Shown here: positions 42,383 to 51,251 of the stretch, one piece after another | Position numbering within the stretch: position 1 is the first letter of the stretch | Layout: each line of letters starts with the position of its first letter | Origin: Eubacterium saphenum ATCC 49989 | GTDB taxonomy: Bacteria; Bacillota; Clostridia; Peptostreptococcales; Anaerovoracaceae | DNA length: 64,000 nt | Direction: 5' to 3' | Assembly (NCBI GenBank): GCA_000161975.1 | Contig: GG688422.1 | Span: 803,824 to 867,823, forward strand | Program-made: the position numbers and the translations under genes | Notes under the pieces: generated by a model | Seen by the model: only the letters and a program-made list of their open reading frames with translations | Told to the model about the DNA's origin: nothing | The model's database searches: none

Positions 42383-43555
42383 ATGTTAATTAAGCGTAAA
42401 GCTGTTGTTTTAGTTTTAGTTGGACTGGCAGTTTGTTCTGCGCTTATTATTTTTATCATTAAAGATAAGAAGAATAGTGATGGGATTTTTATAAATCCGG
42501 AGCATATCAAACAAGCAAAATATGTAGTTTCCGTCGGTGAAGATTTAAAAGAAGGATCTTATTTATTGCTAATAGATAAATATGGAAAGTGCATAGAGAC
42601 AATCAAATATAAAGGCATGAGTATTGATTCAATAAACGAAAGCAGCAAAGGAGATTTTTTCTTACATTCCAGGCGTCTTAATAAACATTTCAGGCTTGAA
42701 CAAAATGGTAAATTACATGCCTTTTCATTGTTAAAAAACAAGTATTCTGATGAGGATTGGCAGGGAATGGCATCTTGGTGTGCAAGCACAAGCAAAAACG
42801 GATTAATAGAGACCATGAATATAGGTAATATGGGCAAAAAATATTTAAGCAATGTTCTTTATAGAAAAAAACACGATAGTAATAGAACAGAAATAATATT
42901 TAAAGATGCCAATCCCTTTGCATTGTTAGAAAAAGGAAACAAAATATTTGTAGGGACGTATTTTGAAAAGACTGACGAAATGGGGCTTTCTGTTATAAAT
43001 AAGAATAAAGCAGATTTGAAAAAAATAAAACTTAATTGCCAATATGCATCGGACAGCATGCAGCTATTTTCTGTAGGAAACAAGGTAATTATATATGGTG
43101 ATAACAAAAATAAATATAATAACAAGTCAGCGCATTTTAAAACTCAGATTACTGCAGTCAATACAGAAACATATAAAATAAAAAAACTTATATTTAAAGA
43201 TAAAGCAGTCCATATAGCTTATCCGAATGGGGAATTATTGAATGTCGTTACAGCGGATGGTTATCTGTATAAATATGACAGTAAGCTTAAACTTATTAGC
43301 AGGCGAAACGTAAAAAGGAGTGAGTTATACAAAAATATAATCAGTAATGATACAGACTTTACAGCTGAAAGCGCAAAGCTAAATAGAGAAAACCTATATA
43401 CCTGGCGAGTAAAAGGTAAATCAAGCAAAGATCTAATTGGGTACATAGAAGAATATGACAAAAATAATTTAAACTGCATTCAAAAAGTAGAAGTGAGACT
43501 AGATGAGAAATATAATTGTGCAGGTGATGAATTTGCATTTAGTGTTAGAAAGTAA
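42383..43555 (+). CDS. Membrane-anchored protein of unknown function (390 aa)
   Basis: 390 residues from ATG 42383 (an in-frame TTG at 42362 is the alternative). A short basic N-terminus (MLIKRK) is followed by one membrane segment AVVLVLVGLAVCSALIIFII, then ~365 hydrophilic residues rich in Lys, Asn and Ser. The outside part alternates short strands with turns (for example VYRK-like and IGYIEEYDKNNLNCIQKVEV), suggesting a beta-propeller or other all-beta fold; this is a guess. No family recognised. It is preceded by copy 2 of repeat family S and is more A/T-rich than its neighbours, so it may be acquired. Confidence 0.65.
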   Translation: MLIKRKAVVLVLVGLAVCSALIIFIIKDKKNSDGIFINPEHIKQAKYVVSVGEDLKEGSYLLLIDKYGKCIETIKYKGMSIDSINESSKGDFFLHSRRLNKHFRLEQNGKLHAFSLLKNKYSDEDWQGMASWCASTSKNGLIETMNIGNMGKKYLSNVLYRKKHDSNRTEIIFKDANPFALLEKGNKIFVGTYFEKTDEMGLSVINKNKADLKKIKLNCQYASDSMQLFSVGNKVIIYGDNKNKYNNKSAHFKTQITAVNTETYKIKKLIFKDKAVHIAYPNGELLNVVTADGYLYKYDSKLKLISRRNVKRSELYKNIISNDTDFTAESAKLNRENLYTWRVKGKSSKDLIGYIEEYDKNNLNCIQKVEVRLDEKYNCAGDEFAFSVRK

Positions 43556-43576
43556 TTTGTCCTAGTTACGCTTTTC

Positions 43577-43653
43577 TTTCATAAGGGAGCATGTTGCAAC
43601 TTTTAACTTGGGAAATTTTCATTGGTGGTATATTAGGACATTGTTATTTTTAG
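43577..43653. repeat. Second dispersed intergenic repeat (family S), copy 3
   Basis: TTTCATAAGGGAGCATGTTG, CAACTTTTAACTTGGGAAA, TTTTCATTGGTGGTATATTAG and GACATTGTTATTTTTAG. Same order of modules as copies 1 and 2. Confidence 0.7.
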
Positions 43654-43681
43654 TCTAGAATGATTTCAGGTTTAAAATTTG

Positions 43682-43709
43682 TTGTTTTGGGAATTAAGCG
43701 GTATATAAT
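43682..43709 (+). promoter_or_regulatory. Promoter before the 100-aa membrane protein
   Basis: TTGTTT (43682-43687), 16-bp spacer, TATAAT (43704-43709), about 50 bases before the ATG at 43761. Confidence 0.6.
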
Positions 43710-43760
43710 TGGAGTGTGGGAAGTTGTTGGTGTTAGAAAATATTAGCGAGGTTGAGTGTG

Positions 43761-44063
43761 ATGGATGATGAAAAAATTATTATAAGTAGGAAAGAACTCA
43801 TGATAAGAGGGGTGGGCATTCTAATCGCAGGTTATGTTCTGATGTGTGCTTTTTTGAATTTTAATGAATGTTTCGGTGTTTTAGGCTTATATTCAAAAAT
43901 AGGAATGGTTATATTGTCTACAGCGGGTGTATTAATTTTGTTGGTGTATCGTATAAAAAATAGAAAGTGTATTGATAAGACTATAAAACCATTGTTATTT
44001 GCGGATATTGTGTTTGCTACAATGTGGAATGCTTTTATTATTGTTGGCATGTATACAAAATAA
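43761..44063 (+). CDS. Small membrane protein (100 aa), hypothetical
   Basis: 100 residues from ATG 43761 (GCGAGG upstream). Three hydrophobic segments: GVGILIAGYVLMCAFLNF, GMVILSTAGVLILLVYRI and PLLFADIVFATMWNAFIIVG. N-terminus is acidic then basic. No family recognised. It has its own promoter and terminator, so it is a single-gene unit; repeat family S lies just upstream. Confidence 0.6.
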   Translation: MDDEKIIISRKELMIRGVGILIAGYVLMCAFLNFNECFGVLGLYSKIGMVILSTAGVLILLVYRIKNRKCIDKTIKPLLFADIVFATMWNAFIIVGMYTK

Positions 44064-44120
44064 CGAATATTTATATAAATGATGTATAACTATATGCTGT
44101 AGGTTAGACATGCGAATAGA

Positions 44121-44151
44121 ATACCTCCATCTATAGATGGAGGTGTTTTTT
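44121..44151 (+). terminator. Terminator after the 100-aa membrane protein
   Basis: The perfect 22-base palindrome 44123-44144 (ACCTCCATCTA/TAGATGGAGGT) is followed by G and T7. Confidence 0.8.
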
Positions 44152-44374
44152 TAAGACAAAGTAAAATGCGCAAATGTTTGTTTTGTGGAGCTTCTAAACC
44201 GGAATTTTAATTTTTTTGTACTATAGATAAAGGTGATAACTTGAAGCGTAATTTAATTTATCCTTGATTGGAGAGGATATATGTTGGCTGAATTGTAAAA
44301 TTTAAGAGTTTTCATATTTAATGATGGTTTGTGTTAGAACGGTTATATGTAGATTGAAGTTGTAAGCTCTGTGC

Positions 44375-44404
44375 TTGCCTATATGGTAAAAATTGAGATA
44401 TAAT
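44375..44404 (+). promoter_or_regulatory. Promoter before pgcA
   Basis: TTGCCT (44375-44380), 18-bp spacer, TATAAT (44399-44404), 28 bases before the start. The rest of the 44152-44431 gap shows no gene. Confidence 0.6.
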
Positions 44405-44431
44405 GTATAGAGTTTATTATAGAGGCAGGAT

Positions 44432-46387
44432 ATGAGAAGTAAAGCAGAGGTAACAGCTGAATATGAAAGGTGGAAGCATGCCCTTCAGGGTAACCGGGCG
44501 TATGATGATTTATACCGTGAGCTTGTGGCTATAGAAGGTAAGGAAACTGAGATCTACGAACGCTTTTATAAGGATTTGGAGTTTGGTACGGCGGGGATCA
44601 GGGATACTGTAGGAGTCGGCACAACGAGGCTCAATGAATTTACCGCCTTTAAAATAGCAAGGGGACTGGCAGAATATATTATAGATAAGTATCCTGCATC
44701 ACTTGGGGTGCCTCAAGACAATACATGTGGATCGGTAAGTTGTATGGATAATAAGAACATTTATACAAAAAGTCTTCAAGATGTAAGTTCATTTGATAAC
44801 AATACTGATGTGAACAGCTTACAGGCTGGCAGTTTACCTAAAAGCAAGGCCTTGAAAGTAGTTTTAGGAAGGGATAGCAGGAACAAAAGCGATGTGTTCG
44901 AGGGCATTATAAGAGATGTAATGCTGAGCTTCGGTATAGAAGTATATAGATTTGATGAGATTGTACCTATCCCGATGATTTCATACATGGTATGCAACCA
45001 CAGTTTTGTTGCGGGGATAATGGTAACTGCAAGTCACAATCGCAAGGAATATAACGGCATTAAAATATTTAATGAGAAGGGCGTGCAGCTTAATGGGGAA
45101 CAGGCGGCGAATATCGCAGGATATATAGAAAAGGTAGATCCGCTTGATTTCATAGATTTTAAAAAACATGTAGCAATTAACGACATAAAATCCATATCTA
45201 TAGATAAGAGGGAAATAGACGGCTATTTTAATTACCTAAAAGGTGATATCAAGAAATGGGAGACTATAGCTAAAGAGAATGCGATTAAAAGCGGGTTTGA
45301 TATTTCGAAAGCCTTGGGAAACATAAAAATACTATATTCACCGCTTAACGGGACAGGGCTTAAATACGTGCTGAGAGCATTTGATTCACTGCAATTTAAA
45401 AACTTTGAGGTGGTAACTTCGCAGGAAAAGCCGAGCGGATATTTCACAACCTGCCCCTATCCAAATCCTGAAATGGAAGAAGCATTTAACGAGGCATACA
45501 AGGTAGCAAACGACGGCTTCGATGCGATAATTTTAACGGATCCCGATTGTGACAGAATGGGCATACGGGTTTTACACGAGGGAAGGTTTATTGAGATTAC
45601 CGGCAATGAAATGGGCATACTGTTTTTAGACTTTCTTTCAAGAATTTCGGGTAAGGGCTATGGAGTTGTCATAAAAAGTATCGTTACTACCAGGCTTATA
45701 GACGAGATAGCGAAGGCACGAAATATAGAAGTGAGGAACACGCTTACGGGATTTAAATACATGGGTGAAGAGATTTCCAATTTAGAAAAAGAGCCTGATA
45801 AACGCTATGTATTTGCCTTTGAAGAGAGCATAGGGTATTTACCGGTTGCATCGCTTAAAGATAAGGACGGGATAAGCAGTAGCGCACTTGCTGTATTTTT
45901 GCTTGCGTATTATAAATGGCAGGGTATGGATTTGGTAAAGCGTTTAGAAGAGATTTATGAGGAATTCGGAGCGTTGTACACGCTGGGAGACAGTTTTTAC
46001 ACAACGGGTTCAAAGGGACTCTCGGATCGTGATATGATAATGCAGCATTTCAGAGATAATGGAATAGATAAACTTTTAGGAAACTCCGTTATTAGGACTA
46101 TTGATTATAGAGATAAAAAAATAACTCACGGGAAAGGTATAACTTCCGATGCAGATATTCTAAAAAACGGGATAAATACCGGCTTCACAAAGCTTCCAAA
46201 AAGTGATGTGCTTGAATACGAGGGTGCAAACGGCGATATACTTATAATAAGGCCGTCCGGTTCTGAAGCTAAAATTAAATTTTATGCTATGGCAAAGCGA
46301 GATGATATACATGTGGCAAAAGAAGCATGTGGAGCTATCCTAAAGGAAGCTATAGTTGCCTCGAAAGCTGTAGTAGGCTATAAATAA
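44432..46387 (+). CDS. pgcA: Phosphoglucomutase / phosphomannomutase (alpha-D-phosphohexomutase)
   Basis: 651 residues. FGTAGIRDTVGVGTTRLNEFT is the family N-terminal motif, the phosphoserine loop is TASHNRKEYNGIKIF, the metal loop is ILTDPDCDRMGI, the sugar loop is FAFEESIGYL and the phosphate-binding loop is IRPSGSEAKIKFY. It interconverts glucose 1- and 6-phosphate (or mannose phosphates) for cell-envelope sugar synthesis. It is about 70 residues longer than the usual ~580; most of the excess is a polar Asn/Ser-rich insert at residues ~91-140, just before VVLGRDSRNKS. ATG 44432 follows AGAGGCAGG. It starts a long plus-strand gene run. Confidence 0.93.
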   Translation: MRSKAEVTAEYERWKHALQGNRAYDDLYRELVAIEGKETEIYERFYKDLEFGTAGIRDTVGVGTTRLNEFTAFKIARGLAEYIIDKYPASLGVPQDNTCGSVSCMDNKNIYTKSLQDVSSFDNNTDVNSLQAGSLPKSKALKVVLGRDSRNKSDVFEGIIRDVMLSFGIEVYRFDEIVPIPMISYMVCNHSFVAGIMVTASHNRKEYNGIKIFNEKGVQLNGEQAANIAGYIEKVDPLDFIDFKKHVAINDIKSISIDKREIDGYFNYLKGDIKKWETIAKENAIKSGFDISKALGNIKILYSPLNGTGLKYVLRAFDSLQFKNFEVVTSQEKPSGYFTTCPYPNPEMEEAFNEAYKVANDGFDAIILTDPDCDRMGIRVLHEGRFIEITGNEMGILFLDFLSRISGKGYGVVIKSIVTTRLIDEIAKARNIEVRNTLTGFKYMGEEISNLEKEPDKRYVFAFEESIGYLPVASLKDKDGISSSALAVFLLAYYKWQGMDLVKRLEEIYEEFGALYTLGDSFYTTGSKGLSDRDMIMQHFRDNGIDKLLGNSVIRTIDYRDKKITHGKGITSDADILKNGINTGFTKLPKSDVLEYEGANGDILIIRPSGSEAKIKFYAMAKRDDIHVAKEACGAILKEAIVASKAVVGYK

Positions 46388-46396
46388 GGAGGACAG

Positions 46397-47260
46397 ATGG
46401 GACAAATTGCTATAGGAGTAGATAAGACGAGGTCGTTTAGATTTTACATAGGATATCTTAAGGATTTAATAGAAGATGCAGCGGTTTATCATAAGCCGTC
46501 CTTACTCGCAGCTACGATTTTAGGCAGGACGTTGGTCGGGGCGGCGCTCATGGGAGCTATGCTTAAGGGCGATAAGGAAAAACTTACGCTTATCATTAGA
46601 GGTGAAGGCATTGCAAAGGAAGTGCTTGCGGCCGCAAATGGAGAAGGCAAGGTAAAGGGCTATATAGCAAATCCCGATATCGATTTACCGAATAAGGTTG
46701 ACGGCAGTATGGATCTTGAAGGGGCAATAGGCTTAGGCAATCTAACCGTCATCAAAGATGTCGGGCTGAAGGAGCCTTATACAGGAAGTATAGGCCTTGT
46801 TAGTGGAGAGGTAGCAGAAGATTTAGCGGCATATTTTTATATTTCCGAGCAAAAAAACACGATGGTAGCGCTATCGGAATCAGCCGGAGTTATAATACAA
46901 ATGATGCCTGAGGCGAGCGAAAAGGCAATAGAGGCAGTCGAAACCTTGAGTAAAGATTTAAAACCGCTTAAGGAGCTTATGGGGGAAAGCATTGATGTAT
47001 CAGAATTTGTAGCTAATGTATTCAAGGGAATAGGCGAAGAATTTCAGCCCATAGTACTTGAGGAAAGGGAATGCATATATGAATGCGATTGTTCTAAGAA
47101 AAGATTTGAAAAGGCCTTATTAGCTACGGGTAAAAAATCTTTAGACGAACTTGCCGATTCCAAGGAAGATATTGAAACGGTCTGCCATTTTTGCGGTAAA
47201 AAGTATTATTTTACCCCTGAAGATATAAAAAAGATAAGAGAAAATGCGGAGGATGCATGA
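46397..47260 (+). CDS. hslO: Hsp33 redox-regulated chaperonin
   Basis: 287 residues. The C-terminal zinc switch is visible as ECDCSKKRF and CHFCGKKYYF (CxC and CxxC); oxidation of these cysteines turns on holdase activity in the cytoplasm. The N-terminal domain begins IAIGVDKTRSFRFYI with TILGRTLVGAALMGAMLKG downstream. ATG 46397 follows AGGAGGACAG, 9 bases after pgcA. Its stop overlaps the ddl start. Confidence 0.95.
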   Translation: MGQIAIGVDKTRSFRFYIGYLKDLIEDAAVYHKPSLLAATILGRTLVGAALMGAMLKGDKEKLTLIIRGEGIAKEVLAAANGEGKVKGYIANPDIDLPNKVDGSMDLEGAIGLGNLTVIKDVGLKEPYTGSIGLVSGEVAEDLAAYFYISEQKNTMVALSESAGVIIQMMPEASEKAIEAVETLSKDLKPLKELMGESIDVSEFVANVFKGIGEEFQPIVLEERECIYECDCSKKRFEKALLATGKKSLDELADSKEDIETVCHFCGKKYYFTPEDIKKIRENAEDA

Positions 47261-48336
47261 TGGGAGAAATGTCAGAAAAAAAATCAGTGGCGGTTATCTT
47301 TGGAGGACGGTCGCCTGAGCATGAAATTTCGTGCATATCGGCAGGGTTCATAGCGAAGGGGCTGCGAGAAATATTTGGTCGAGTCGTAAATATCTATATA
47401 GATAAATCAGGAAATTGGCATAGGGTGGATGATGGCATTATAGATTTCACGAAGCTTGATGTAAAGAATGAGGCCGAATCCTGTACCATAGAGCAATGCC
47501 TTACCGATGTGGATATCGTATGGTCTGTGCTTCACGGCCCGTACGGTGAAGATGGTAAAATTCAAGGGCTTTTTGAAATGTATGATGTACCGTATGTGGG
47601 CTGTAATGTTACGGCTTCTGCCATAGCTATGGATAAGGTTATTGCAAAAAATGTATTTGAGCATGCAGGACTCAAGACGGTGAAATATGAGTTACTTCTG
47701 GAAAAAGAGTACAGGGATGACGAGGAGCGTGAGCTTGAGAGAATAGAAAAGCTGGGATTCCCGATGTTTGTAAAACCCGCTAATATGGGATCCAGTGTAG
47801 GTATAAGTAAAGCGACGGATGAAAAAAAATTAAAGAAAGCGATAGAAGATGCCTTCCAATATGATTATAGATTGATAATTGAGGAAAATATAATTGGGAA
47901 GGAAGTTGAGGTAGCGGTTTTCGGGAACGGACCTTATGAGGCTTCAGTAGCAGGTGAGATTCGCCCTCGAGCAGAGTTCTACGATGTGGATGCCAAGTAT
48001 CATTCAGGAGGAGATACGGCAATCATAATACCGGCAGATATAAGTGAAGAACAGATGAAGATGCTTCAAGAAGAAGCAAAGATAGCAGCTAGAGCCATAG
48101 ATTGTAAGGGCATTTGCAGGGTGGATTCGTTTATTAAGGCGGATAGCAACGAAATATTTATTAATGAGGTAAATACAATGCCGGGATTTACGGAGATAAG
48201 TATGTATCCGAAATTATGGGAAGTAAGCGGTATTTCAAATAAAGAGCTGTTAGAAAGGATAATAAATTATGGATACGAAACCTATAAAGGTAAAAGTAGT
48301 AGGGATGCAGCATTACGAGGGACAAGAAAAGTCTAA
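47257..48336 (+). CDS. ddl: D-alanine--D-alanine ligase
   Basis: 359 residues, ATP-grasp ligase joining two D-Ala for peptidoglycan. Seen: VAVIFGGRSPEHEISCISA, the HGPYGEDGKIQGLFEM loop, MFVKPANMGSSVGISKA and INEVNTMPGFTEISMYPK (metal and omega-loop region). Starts at 47257 in the ATGA overlap with hslO (ATG 47260 also possible). The last ~21 residues (after YETYKGK) go beyond the family end and are encoded by the same DNA as the start of the next gene, a 68-base overlap. Confidence 0.95.
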   Translation: MMGEMSEKKSVAVIFGGRSPEHEISCISAGFIAKGLREIFGRVVNIYIDKSGNWHRVDDGIIDFTKLDVKNEAESCTIEQCLTDVDIVWSVLHGPYGEDGKIQGLFEMYDVPYVGCNVTASAIAMDKVIAKNVFEHAGLKTVKYELLLEKEYRDDEERELERIEKLGFPMFVKPANMGSSVGISKATDEKKLKKAIEDAFQYDYRLIIEENIIGKEVEVAVFGNGPYEASVAGEIRPRAEFYDVDAKYHSGGDTAIIIPADISEEQMKMLQEEAKIAARAIDCKGICRVDSFIKADSNEIFINEVNTMPGFTEISMYPKLWEVSGISNKELLERIINYGYETYKGKSSRDAALRGTRKV

Positions 48337-48700
48337 AATCGAGATGGTGGCAAGTGCTGAAATCACTCAGGTAGACGGTGTAATAAACCTTGTGTATGAT
48401 GAAAGCGCTTTGCCGGATAAGGAAGGCTGGTCTACATTACTTGAGATAGTAAGCGGCAGAGTGTATTTAACCAGGAAGGATGATAAGGGGAACGTTGCAG
48501 AAAAGATTTTGTTTGAAAAAAATTTAGTAAGCAGATTCGTCATGGATACTCCTATGGGAGATCTCGATATATATGTAGAAACGGATAAGGTGGACAACAA
48601 TATCGTGCCGGAAGGACGAGGTAGTTTGATAATAGATTATAGAATACAGCTCGGCAATGCTATAAGAGGATTTGCAAGGATGGAAATAACCATTTTATAA
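48269..48700 (+). CDS. DUF1934 family protein (YwiB-like)
   Basis: 143 residues, small beta-barrel of the calycin-like DUF1934/YwiB family: IKVKVVGMQHYEGQEKSKIE at the start, WSTLLEIVSGRVYLTR and LIIDYRIQLGNAIRGFARME at the end. The family role is unknown. ATG 48269 overlaps the ddl 3' end by 68 bases; there is a GAAAGGATAA site upstream at ~48253, inside ddl. Because the family normally begins near KPIKVKVVG, this start is credible. Confidence 0.88.
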   Translation: MDTKPIKVKVVGMQHYEGQEKSKIEMVASAEITQVDGVINLVYDESALPDKEGWSTLLEIVSGRVYLTRKDDKGNVAEKILFEKNLVSRFVMDTPMGDLDIYVETDKVDNNIVPEGRGSLIIDYRIQLGNAIRGFARMEITIL

Positions 48701-48726
48701 AAAACGTTGCGACTTAAGGAGGCGAA

Positions 48727-48813
48727 ATGAAGAATTATGGTCTTGTGGCTAAGGTGCTGGCAGTACTGCTTGCGATCATGCTTTTAGTATCGACATTTGC
48801 TTTTTTGGTGTAA
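48727..48813 (+). CDS. 28-residue membrane mini-protein
   Basis: MKNYGLVAKVLAVLLAIMLL and then VSTFAFLV: one hydrophobic helix after a short polar start. The ATG follows a strong TTAAGGAGGCGAA site, and the ORF sits alone in the 138 bases between DUF1934 and the UPF0371 gene. It resembles in size and pattern the Prli42/DUF4044-type stressosome mini-proteins of Firmicutes (short polar start, single helix ending in a Leu/Phe-rich end); that resemblance is weak evidence only. Confidence 0.6.
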   Translation: MKNYGLVAKVLAVLLAIMLLVSTFAFLV

Positions 48814-48838
48814 GGTTGTAATAGGGTAGGCTGATAAT

Positions 48839-50350
48839 ATGAAAAAAGGATTTGATTCAAAAAAATATTTACAAGAGCAGACAAAATTTATATTAGAACG
48901 CATAGAGGCTACCGGTAGCGAACGATTGTACCTTGAATTTGGAGGCAAGCTTGTGGAGGATAGACATGCTGCAAGAGTACTTCCGGGATATGATGAGAAT
49001 GCAAAGATAAAGGTGCTCAAGACATTGAAGGATCAAGCAGAAATTATCATCTGCGTTTATTCAGGTGATATCACTACGAGTAAAACGAGGCATGACTTTC
49101 ATATAACCTACGATCTTGAAGTCATGCGCCTCATAGATGTATTCAGGAGCAACGGGCTTAGTATAAACAGCGTTGTAATCACCCGATATCAGGAAAGTCC
49201 TAATACAATAGCCTTTATTAGGAAGTTACAGCAACGGGATATAAAAGTATATAAGCATACGGCGACGAAGGGTTATCCGAGAGATGTGGATATTATAGTG
49301 AGCGATGAGGGGTATGGCGCAAATGAAATGATTGAAACCACACGCCCGTTGGTGGTGGTAACGGGGCCCGGCGGTGGCAGCGGTAAGCTTGCAACTTGTC
49401 TATCGCAGCTCTACCATGAAAATTTAAGGGGAACAAAGGCGTCATATGCCAAGTTTGAGACCTTTCCTATATGGAATCTCCCTGTAAAGCATCCTGTAAA
49501 TATAGCTTATGAGGCGGCAACTATAGATTTGCAGGATGTTGTTATGGTGGATCCCTTCCATCTTGAAAAATATAATGAAATGGCTACAAATTACAACAGG
49601 GACATAGAGGTTTTCCCCATAGTAAATAGAATTATAGAGAAAATAATAGGAGAAGAGAGCATATATAAATCACCTACGGACATGGGTGTAAACAGAGCGG
49701 GCTTCAGTATAACGGATGAAGAGGTTGTAAAACAGGCTGCGCAGCAGGAGGTGATAAGAAGATACCTCATAGCTAACATATATTATAAAAAGGGGATGAT
49801 ATTAGAATCTGTCCTCGATAGAAGCAAATTATTGCTGGACGAAATGGGAATCACGGTAGAAGATAGAGCGGTAGTGTTGAGAGCGCATGAAAAATTGCAA
49901 GAAAAAAGAAAGATCATAGGGGAAAACAAGGCATTAGCGATATCTTGTATAGAATTGCCGGACGGCAAGATAATATATGGTAAAAGTTCCAGAAAAATGG
50001 TAGCATCTGCAGCCGCGATCTTAAATGCAATAAAGTATTTAAGCAATATAGACGATGAAGTGCACATAATAGCTCCGGAATTTTTAGAAAGCATACAAAA
50101 TTTAAAGCTAAATGTTTTAAACAGGCGTTCTGAAGTGTTAGAATGTGAAGAGATACTAAATGCGCTGGCAGTATCGGCGGTGAACTCGGAATGCGCAAGA
50201 TTGGCAGAAGAAAGTCTCAAGCAACTTAAGGGTTGTAAACTTCATTGTACAGCGATTTCTTTGCCGAATGATGACAAAACCTTGGCGCAGCTTGGACTCG
50301 ATGTTACTTGCGATCCTGTATACGAAGGCACAAATTTATATTACAGGTAG
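48839..50350 (+). CDS. UPF0371 / DUF1846 family protein
   Basis: 503 residues, the usual family length. Family-typical segments: KKGFDSKKYLQEQTKFILER at the start, LYLEFGGKLVEDRHAARVLPG, VTGPGGGSGKLATCLSQLYH (a glycine-rich loop that may bind nucleotide) and PTDMGVNRAGFSITDEEVV. The function of the family has not been established to my knowledge. ATG 48839 has only a weak GGGTAGG site. It follows the mini-protein gene by 25 bases. Confidence 0.92.
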   Translation: MKKGFDSKKYLQEQTKFILERIEATGSERLYLEFGGKLVEDRHAARVLPGYDENAKIKVLKTLKDQAEIIICVYSGDITTSKTRHDFHITYDLEVMRLIDVFRSNGLSINSVVITRYQESPNTIAFIRKLQQRDIKVYKHTATKGYPRDVDIIVSDEGYGANEMIETTRPLVVVTGPGGGSGKLATCLSQLYHENLRGTKASYAKFETFPIWNLPVKHPVNIAYEAATIDLQDVVMVDPFHLEKYNEMATNYNRDIEVFPIVNRIIEKIIGEESIYKSPTDMGVNRAGFSITDEEVVKQAAQQEVIRRYLIANIYYKKGMILESVLDRSKLLLDEMGITVEDRAVVLRAHEKLQEKRKIIGENKALAISCIELPDGKIIYGKSSRKMVASAAAILNAIKYLSNIDDEVHIIAPEFLESIQNLKLNVLNRRSEVLECEEILNALAVSAVNSECARLAEESLKQLKGCKLHCTAISLPNDDKTLAQLGLDVTCDPVYEGTNLYYR

Positions 50351-50402
50351 CTCGTAATACGATTAAATTAGGATTTTAATGTATGAGCGATAGGAGGATG
50401 TT

Positions 50403-51251
50403 ATGAAAAAGATTGGTGTATTAGGAGCAGGCACAATGGGAGCCGGCATAGCTCAGGTGTTGCTGCAGGGTGGCTACGAAGTTGCGATGAGGGCAAGAAG
50501 AGAATCTTCTATTGAATCGGGGAAGGCAAAGATAGAGAAGAACTTCTCCAAGATGGTAGCGAAGGAAAAAATAAGCGAGGCTGATAAGACGGAATTTTTA
50601 TCAAAGCTACAAATCTCCACAGAGCTTGATATATTCAAGGACTCAGACATCATCATAGAAGCGACTACGGAGAATATGGAGGCAAAAAAGGAATTGGCAA
50701 AACAGATCGATGAAATCTGCAAGGAAGATGCCATATTCGCAACGAATACATCTTCGTTGTCTATAACGGAGATAGCGGCGTGTATGAAACATCCTGAAAA
50801 AGTTATCGGCATGCATTTCTTCAATCCGGTGCCTGCGATGAAGCTGGTAGAGGTAATCAAGGGTTTTGCTACGGATGAAGCTGTAAACAAAGAAATAATC
50901 GAGATGACTGAGAAAATCGGGAAGACTCCCGTTCAGGTAGAAGAAGGTCCGGGATTTGTAGTAAACAGAATATTATTGCCTATGATAAATGAGGGAATAG
51001 GAATACTGGCAGACGGGCTTGCAAGTGCAGAAGATATAGACAAGGCGATGAAGCTTGGAGCGGGGCATCCTATGGGACCTCTCGCATTGGCAGACCTCAT
51101 AGGATTGGATGTTTGCCTTGCTATAATGGAAACGCTGTATAGCGAATTTGGGGATTCGAAGTACAGACCGCATCCGCTACTCAGGAAGATGGTAAGGTCA
51201 AACAATTTGGGCATGAAAACGGGTAAAGGTTTTTTTGAGTACAGCAAATAA
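50403..51251 (+). CDS. hbd: 3-hydroxybutyryl-CoA dehydrogenase
   Basis: 282 residues. The NAD-binding motif is GVLGAGTMGAGIAQ; FATNTSSLSI, MHFFNPVPAMKLVEVI (catalytic His), and EGPGFVVNRILLPMINEG match the clostridial Hbd family. It reduces acetoacetyl-CoA to 3-hydroxybutyryl-CoA in the butyrate pathway, the step two before bcd-etfBA at 38-41 kb; thiolase and crotonase are not in the window. ATG 50403 follows ATAGGAGG. The stop overlaps the next start by 17 bases. Confidence 0.95.
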   Translation: MKKIGVLGAGTMGAGIAQVLLQGGYEVAMRARRESSIESGKAKIEKNFSKMVAKEKISEADKTEFLSKLQISTELDIFKDSDIIIEATTENMEAKKELAKQIDEICKEDAIFATNTSSLSITEIAACMKHPEKVIGMHFFNPVPAMKLVEVIKGFATDEAVNKEIIEMTEKIGKTPVQVEEGPGFVVNRILLPMINEGIGILADGLASAEDIDKAMKLGAGHPMGPLALADLIGLDVCLAIMETLYSEFGDSKYRPHPLLRKMVRSNNLGMKTGKGFFEYSK

